Positions 7,248 to 10,964 of a stretch of DNA of 10,964 nucleotides are shown here, one piece after another; position 1 is the first letter of the stretch, and each line of letters starts with the position of its first letter. This stretch comes from Sphingobacterium thalpophilum (GTDB lineage Bacteria; Bacteroidota; Bacteroidia; Flavobacteriales; Flavobacteriaceae): NCBI GenBank assembly GCA_943328865.2, contig CALQBR020000018.1, forward strand, positions 1 through 10,964. The letters run 5' to 3'. A model generated the notes under the pieces. The model searched no databases. It was given only the letters and a program-made list of their open reading frames with translations, and was not told the origin of the DNA. Made by a program: the position numbers and the translations under genes.

Positions 7248-7823
7248 TTAATATTGATTCGGAAGGTTCAAAACATTTTCAATTACACCTGGAAAATACT
7301 CCAATTCTAATTGGTGCACTTTCTCGGCGACTACTTCTGGGGATTCAAGACCAGTCAAAGGCACCCTTTTTTGGAAAATAATATGGCCTTCATCATAATC
7401 CGTATTCACAAAATGAATGGTAATGCCAGTTTGGGATTCTTTATTTTCAATAACGGCACGATGTACATTCATTCCATACATTCCTTTTCCACCATATTTT
7501 GGTAAGAGTGCTGGATGAATATTAATAACTTTGTGGGGATAGGATGCAATAATAGTAGGTGGAAATTTTAATAAAAAACCGGCAAGAACAATTAAATCAG
7601 GTTGGAAAGCATTTAGTTTTTCGGGTAATTCCTTCGAAAAAAGAGCTTCTTTACTGAAAACAATGGTGGGAACATTCCATTTTTTAGCTTTGTCTAGTAC
7701 TTTGGCATTCGGATTATTAGAGAATACCGCCACAACATTTGCTGAGTTGGTTTTATTAAAATGCGCGATGATATTTTCCGCATTAGTGCCCGATCCCGAA
7801 GCAAATACAACTATGTTCTTCAT
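7248..7823 (-). CDS. purN: Phosphoribosylglycinamide formyltransferase (GAR transformylase)
   Basis: PurN transfers a formyl group from 10-formyltetrahydrofolate to GAR, the third step of purine synthesis. The 191-residue length is normal for the folate-dependent enzyme. The N-terminal phosphate-binding loop SGSGTN is at 9-14. The catalytic trio is visible: Asn101 and His103 in VINIHPALLPKYGG, and Asp144 in DYDEGHIIFQ. The strand LIVLAGFL (77-84) is part of the folate site. The gene is divergent from acpP and leads a minus-strand pair with rnhA 15 bases downstream; the purF-like enzyme of the same pathway lies further along the same strand. I found no clear minus-strand promoter box in the 174-base gap to acpP. 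Confidence 0.96.
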   Translation of the reverse strand: MKNIVVFASGSGTNAENIIAHFNKTNSANVVAVFSNNPNAKVLDKAKKWNVPTIVFSKEALFSKELPEKLNAFQPDLIVLAGFLLKFPPTIIASYPHKVINIHPALLPKYGGKGMYGMNVHRAVIENKESQTGITIHFVNTDYDEGHIIFQKRVPLTGLESPEVVAEKVHQLELEYFPGVIENVLNLPNQY

Positions 7824-7901
7824 TTATTTCGTGGTTTTATGGTGCAAAAAAAAGAATAATTAATGATAATTAATCGATTTCAGAAGTCTTTATGGAATTT
7901 T

Positions 7902-7926
7902 TTTTTTATTTTCGCCGTCAGATTTA
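7902..7926 (+). promoter_or_regulatory. Upstream copy of the acpP promoter repeat (possible second promoter)
   Basis: The 25 bases here match 7955-7979 at 21 positions with an offset of 53. It contains TATTTTCG (7907-7914), one base off the -7 consensus. It could be a weak second start site or a decayed duplicate. Confidence 0.35.
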
Positions 7927-7959
7927 TTAACTAAAACGTGGTTTTAAAATAAAGTTTTT

Positions 7960-7967
7960 TATTTTTG
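7960..7967 (+). promoter_or_regulatory. -7 promoter element of acpP
   Basis: TATTTTTG is an exact match to TAnnTTTG, 31 bases before the acpP ATG. The -33 region is weak (TGG near 7939-7941 is the nearest match). The predicted leader is about 25 bases and A-rich before the start codon, as expected for a highly expressed Bacteroidota gene. Confidence 0.55.
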
Positions 7968-7997
7968 CCATCAAATTAAATTTTAAAATTAAAGATT

Positions 7998-8234
7998 ATG
8001 TCAGACATTGCATCAAGAGTAAAAGCGATTATCGTAGACAAATTAGGCGTTGACGAGAACGAAGTTGTAACAGAAGCTAGCTTCACGAATGATTTAGGAG
8101 CTGATTCATTAGACACTGTTGAGCTTATCATGGAGTTTGAAAAAGAATTTGATATCCAAATTCCAGACGACCAAGCTGAAAACATTGCTACTGTAGGTCA
8201 AGCAATTTCTTACATCGAAGAAGCAAAAAAATAA
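7998..8234 (+). CDS. acpP: Acyl carrier protein
   Basis: This 78-residue acidic protein carries growing acyl chains on 4'-phosphopantetheine during fatty-acid synthesis in the cytoplasm. The attachment serine is Ser37 in the classical [14 protein letters not shown] motif. Helix II after it is rich in acidic residues, the face that docks with partner enzymes such as FabF. Length and sequence are typical, with nothing missing. It is the first gene of the plus-strand cluster acpP-fabF-rnc. It is followed by a terminator-like hairpin, so much of its transcript may end before fabF, which fits the far greater need for ACP than for the synthase (inference). Confidence 0.97.
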   Translation: MSDIASRVKAIIVDKLGVDENEVVTEASFTNDLGADSLDTVELIMEFEKEFDIQIPDDQAENIATVGQAISYIEEAKK

Positions 8235-8242
8235 TACATTTT

Positions 8243-8284
8243 ACACCCGTAGGCCTAAACGTTTGCGGGTGTTATTATTTTTTT
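8243..8284 (+). terminator. Terminator-like hairpin after acpP
   Basis: ACACCCG (8243-8249) pairs with CGGGTGT (8266-8272) around a 16-base loop, followed by TATTATTTTTTT. It starts 9 bases after the acpP stop. Because fabF follows on the same strand without a full promoter that I can see, partial termination is likely. Confidence 0.65.
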
Positions 8285-8300
8285 AAACATTTTAAATCAC

Positions 8301-8318
8301 AGATTGACTATTCAATCT
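8301..8318. repeat. Short inverted repeat in the acpP-fabF gap
   Basis: AGATTGA and TCAATCT are exact complements around a CTAT centre. It is the second of three inverted repeats in this gap. There is no T-run. It may be an RNA hairpin or a protein site; its function is unknown. Confidence 0.4.
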
Positions 8319-8333
8319 CAAAAATAATTATTG

Positions 8334-8384
8334 TAATACCTATGTCTTTTTATGATTTATACATAGAAGAAAGCATAGGTATTA
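8334..8384 (+). promoter_or_regulatory. Long hairpin in the fabF leader
   Basis: TAATACCTATG (8334-8344) and its exact complement (8374-8384) form an 11-bp outer stem. Inside, TTTATG can pair with CATAGA around an ATTTATA loop, so the whole 51 bases may fold into one extended hairpin. A T-rich stretch with interruptions follows at once, and fabF starts about 33 bases later. It could be a weak terminator, an attenuator or a structure that limits fabF translation. Confidence 0.5.
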
Positions 8385-8417
8385 TTTGTTTTGATTGATA
8401 ACTATAAAATGACACGT

Positions 8418-9671
8418 ATGGAATTAAGGCGAGTTGTAGTAACAGGTTTAGGTGCACTTACCCCTATTGGAAATAACATTCAAGAATATTGGAATGGACT
8501 AATTAACGGTGTTAGTGGTGCTGCTCCCATTACTTATTTTGATGCTTCAAAGTTTAAAACGCAGTTTGCCTGTGAATTAAAAGGTTTCAAAGTCGAGGAT
8601 TTCATGGATCGAAAAGAAGCGCGAAAAATGGACCGTTATGCACAGTATGCCTTGGTTTCATCAGACGAAGCGGTTCGTGATGCTAATTTTGATTTAGACA
8701 AATTAGACAAAGACAGAGTGGGTGTAATTTGGGGATCTGGGATTGGTGGCTTAGAGACTTTCCAAATCGAAATGCTCGATTTCGCTAAAGGAGATGGAAC
8801 ACCAAGATTCAATCCTTTCTTTATTCCAAAGATGATTTCTGATATTGCTTGTGGACATATTTCTATAAAATATGGCTTTAGAGGTCCTAACTTTGCAACT
8901 GTTTCTGCTTGTGCTTCCTCTACCAATGCGATCATTGACGCTTTCAATTATATCCGATTAGGTCATGCTGATGCTATGATAACTGGTGGTTCTGAAGCCG
9001 CAGTTACCATTGCTGGAATGGGTGGTTTCAACGCCATGCATGCCTTATCCACTAGAAATGACGACCCAAAAACAGCTTCAAGACCAATGGATAAAGACCG
9101 TGACGGATTTGTTTTAGGAGAAGGTGCAGGGGCTTTAGTTTTAGAAGAATACGAACACGCTATTGCTCGTGGGGCTACTATTTACTGCGAAATTGGCGGT
9201 GGTGGAATGTCTGCCGATGCGCATCATATTACCGCACCACATCCTGAAGGATTGGGCGCTAAAAACGTAATGATCAACTGTTTGCGCGATGCAGGATTAA
9301 AACCAACTGATGTTGATGGCGTGAATATGCACGGAACGTCAACGCCTCTTGGAGATATCGCAGAAAGCAAAGCCATTCTTCATGTTTTTGGCGAACATGC
9401 CTACACGATGAATTTAAATTCTACCAAATCAATGACGGGGCACTTATTAGGTGCAGCCGGAGCTGTAGAAACCATTTCTTCTATCCTTTCTATAAAGCAT
9501 GGAATTGTTCCTCCTACCATCAATCATTTTACCGATGATGAGAACATTGACAACAAATTAAACTTTACTTTCAATAAAGCCCAAAAAAGAGACGTTAAGG
9601 TCCTTATGAGTAACACCTTCGGTTTTGGCGGACACAATGCTTGTGTATTGGTTAAAAAATTAGTGCTTTAA
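8418..9671 (+). CDS. fabF: Beta-ketoacyl-ACP synthase II
   Basis: FabF condenses malonyl-ACP with acyl-ACP to lengthen fatty acids by two carbons. From ATG 8418 it is 417 residues, the normal family length, and begins MELRRVVVTGLGALTPIG as FabF proteins do. ATG 8409, three codons upstream, is an alternative; a TTG at 8391 would add nine unsupported residues. The Cys-His-His catalytic triad is Cys165 (VSACASS), His305 (NMHGTST) and His342 (MTGHLLGAAG), with the conserved Lys337 before the last. The C-terminal glycine-rich NTFGFGGHN motif is present. The gene follows acpP, its direct substrate carrier, and rnc begins 9 bases after its stop, so fabF and rnc share a transcript. Confidence 0.96.
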   Translation: MELRRVVVTGLGALTPIGNNIQEYWNGLINGVSGAAPITYFDASKFKTQFACELKGFKVEDFMDRKEARKMDRYAQYALVSSDEAVRDANFDLDKLDKDRVGVIWGSGIGGLETFQIEMLDFAKGDGTPRFNPFFIPKMISDIACGHISIKYGFRGPNFATVSACASSTNAIIDAFNYIRLGHADAMITGGSEAAVTIAGMGGFNAMHALSTRNDDPKTASRPMDKDRDGFVLGEGAGALVLEEYEHAIARGATIYCEIGGGGMSADAHHITAPHPEGLGAKNVMINCLRDAGLKPTDVDGVNMHGTSTPLGDIAESKAILHVFGEHAYTMNLNSTKSMTGHLLGAAGAVETISSILSIKHGIVPPTINHFTDDENIDNKLNFTFNKAQKRDVKVLMSNTFGFGGHNACVLVKKLVL

Positions 9672-9680
9672 TACTATTCT

Positions 9681-10421
9681 ATGAATATAATCAGAAAAAT
9701 ATTTCAAAAATCCCGTACTCCAGAAGACGGGATTTTTTTTACTGATATTCAAAAAATCCTGGGTTTCAAAATCATTGACATTAGTCACTATAAAAAAGCA
9801 TTCACGCATCGTTCCTTAAGCAAAGTTGATCAAAAAGGGAATCCTATAAATTACGAAAGACTGGAATTTCTAGGAGATTCGATATTGAGCACCGTAATTG
9901 CCGCCCATCTTTTTAACAAAGCACCTGCTGGTGATGAAGGGTATTTAACAAAAATGCGTTCTAAGATTGTCAGTAGAGAACATCTGAATGAACTGGGTCG
10001 CGATTTAAATTTAGTGCAATTTATCGAAAGCAAAGTACCTGTTTTGCATTTCGGCGAAAATATCCACGGTAATCTCTTCGAAGCTTTGGTTGGCGCTGTT
10101 TTTCTTGATAGAGGCTATACTTACTGTGAAAAATTCATTCAAAAAAGAGTGATTACCCCTTATGTTGATATTGCTAAACTAGAAGGCAAAGTAATCAGTT
10201 ACAAAAGCTTGTTGATTGAGTGGTGTCAAAAGGAGAAGAAAACATTCCATTATGACGTTTATGAAGACAATGAAATTACAGGAGAACGACTCTTTGGCGT
10301 CAAATTAAGCATTGACGGAAAAGTAGTTGCAAAAGCGAGAGCGACTTCCAAAAAGAAAGCCGAAGAAAAAGCATCCCAAAGGGGCTATTTTGCTTTCCAA
10401 GAAAAAATAGACAAAAAATAA
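9681..10421 (+). CDS. rnc: Ribonuclease III
   Basis: RNase III cuts double-stranded RNA, matures rRNA precursors and trims structured mRNAs. The 246-residue protein has an N-terminal nuclease domain with the signature ERLEFLGDS (59-67; Glu62 and Asp66 as metal ligands) and GNLFEALVGAVFLD (130-143; Glu134). A double-stranded-RNA-binding domain follows at about 170-243, ending in the basic ATSKKKAEEKA helix. The position equal to E. coli Asp114 is Asn131, a change from the textbook site. Its N-terminal extension of about 20 residues is encoded by DNA that forms a perfect terminator-like hairpin (9706-9740). ATG 9681 lies 9 bases after fabF, so the two are co-transcribed. The gene order rnc then IPExxxVDY is common in Bacteroidota. 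Confidence 0.95.
   Translation: MNIIRKIFQKSRTPEDGIFFTDIQKILGFKIIDISHYKKAFTHRSLSKVDQKGNPINYERLEFLGDSILSTVIAAHLFNKAPAGDEGYLTKMRSKIVSREHLNELGRDLNLVQFIESKVPVLHFGENIHGNLFEALVGAVFLDRGYTYCEKFIQKRVITPYVDIAKLEGKVISYKSLLIEWCQKEKKTFHYDVYEDNEITGERLFGVKLSIDGKVVAKARATSKKKAEEKASQRGYFAFQEKIDKK
9706..9740 (+). terminator. Perfect intrinsic terminator structure inside the start of rnc
   Basis: AAAAATCCCGT (9706-9716) and its exact complement (9727-9737) form an 11-bp stem with a 10-base loop, ending in eight consecutive T (9733-9740). It spans roughly codons 9-20 of rnc. By sequence it is as good as any terminator in the window. It may end part of the fabF transcripts when rnc is not being translated; that role is inference. 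Confidence 0.65.
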
Positions 10422-10435
10422 CCTCCATTTGTCTA
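10408..10435. repeat. Inverted repeat over the rnc stop codon
   Basis: TAGACAAA (10408-10415) and TTTGTCTA (10428-10435) are exact complements around 12 bases that contain the rnc stop codon (10419-10421). No T-run follows, so it is at best a weak terminator or an mRNA 3'-end structure. Confidence 0.4.
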
Positions 10436-10513
10436 GTTGTATAATACCATTGCATCCCGAATGAATTAACGTAAAGGTCATCGTTATTCCTATTTTTTTT
10501 CGTGTAGAAAGAG

Positions 10514-10521
10514 TATATTTA
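10514..10521 (+). promoter_or_regulatory. Possible -7 element of the IPExxxVDY gene
   Basis: TATATTTA differs from TAnnTTTG at the last base and lies 20 bases before ATG 10542. The -33 region is a T-run without a clean TTTG. Read-through from rnc is an alternative source of transcription. Confidence 0.28.
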
Positions 10522-10541
10522 CATCTCTTTTTTAATCAGAT

Positions 10542-10964
10542 ATGGCTCTCTATAAGTTGCATATTGAAGAATTTGATGAAGTGGATTATGAACTCATTGC
10601 TATTCATACTTCATTAGAAGATTATCGTTTGGCTTATTTTTTAAATCAAAAATTGCCAATCCGCTTAAAAAGAAACCAGATGCAAAATCCTACTAAAGAA
10701 GAGGATCCCTATTTTTCTAGGTTTCATTTTGAAGATGAGAAAAATGACACCCAATGGGATCTCATTCAAAACAAAAACGTATTCACCGTTGAAAAAAAAG
10801 AGACTACTCAAAATTTATTTACCGATACCAATCTAGAAGTTTCCACCAAAGTATACCTTTTGCCAGAGTTTAAAAAAGTGGATTATTTTCTTAAAATTGA
10901 AAACACCGAACTCGAAATATTAGATATTCTGAATAGTATACATGCAATAGATAGAATAGCGGCT
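10542..10964 (+). CDS. IPExxxVDY family protein (partial, C-terminus off the right edge)
   Basis: I translated 141 open codons from ATG 10542 to the window edge. The family is named for its motif, seen here as LPEFKKVDY at residues 107-115. It is a small soluble Bacteroidota-restricted family of unknown function, usually encoded between rnc and the pyruvate kinase gene; the position directly after rnc agrees. The protein is rich in charged residues, has no signal peptide or membrane segment, and begins MALYKLHIEEFDEVDYELIA. Members are only slightly longer than the part seen, so little is missing. I know no biochemical role and infer none beyond a conserved neighbourhood. Confidence 0.85.
   Translation, partial: MALYKLHIEEFDEVDYELIAIHTSLEDYRLAYFLNQKLPIRLKRNQMQNPTKEEDPYFSRFHFEDEKNDTQWDLIQNKNVFTVEKKETTQNLFTDTNLEVSTKVYLLPEFKKVDYFLKIENTELEILDILNSIHAIDRIAA

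Noticed and set aside
7856..7880. Repeated ATTAAT palindromes in the purN-acpP gap, possibly an operator.
   Set aside because: The stretch is almost pure A/T and each ATTAAT is self-complementary, so symmetry is expected by chance.
8391..8417. A longer fabF start at TTG 8391.
   Set aside because: The extra residues do not match FabF N-termini; ATG 8418 (or 8409) gives the usual MELRRVVVTG beginning.
1..10964. tRNA, rRNA, CRISPR arrays, insertion sequences or prophage genes.
   Set aside because: No cloverleaf, regular spaced repeat, transposase, integrase or phage-like gene was seen on either strand.

Overview
The window looks like ordinary chromosome from a member of the Bacteroidota, most likely a Flavobacterium or close relative. 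The sequence is AT-rich, genes lack Shine-Dalgarno signals, and several intergenic regions carry the Bacteroidota promoter form (TAnnTTTG at -7, sometimes TTTG about 20 bases upstream). Protein features typical of this phylum are also present: an IPExxxVDY-family protein after rnc, and a 632-residue PurF-like enzyme. I see no tRNA, rRNA, insertion sequence, CRISPR array or prophage gene.

Layout. Positions 1-2414 (minus) hold the first 804 residues of a large UvrD/AddA-type helicase that runs off the left edge. It is divergent from a Mn-type superoxide dismutase gene (2756-3364, plus), which ends at a strong terminator. From 7823 down to 3635 the minus strand carries purN and rnhA (15 bases apart), then a PfkB-family kinase with its own clear promoter, then a purF-like amidophosphoribosyltransferase. 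Terminators follow the kinase gene and the purF-like gene. From 7998 the plus strand carries acpP, fabF, rnc and the IPExxxVDY gene, which is cut by the right edge after 141 codons.

How the genes work together. purN and the purF-like gene belong to de novo purine synthesis (the first and third steps), and the kinase between them may handle a sugar or nucleoside linked to it. acpP and fabF form a fatty-acid elongation pair. rnhA and rnc are housekeeping ribonucleases. The helicase is probably the motor subunit of an AddAB/RecBCD-like double-strand-break repair enzyme.

The most interesting signals are in the nucleic acid rather than in new proteins. A textbook intrinsic terminator (11-bp perfect stem plus eight T) lies inside the rnc reading frame, 26 bases after its start codon. 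Three consecutive inverted repeats fill the acpP-fabF gap. Inverted repeats with the same AATCG/CGATT arms flank the purF-like gene, one before its start and one over its stop codon. The acpP promoter region contains an imperfect 25-base direct repeat, offset by 53 bases, that duplicates the -7 element. No new defence or mobile system was found.
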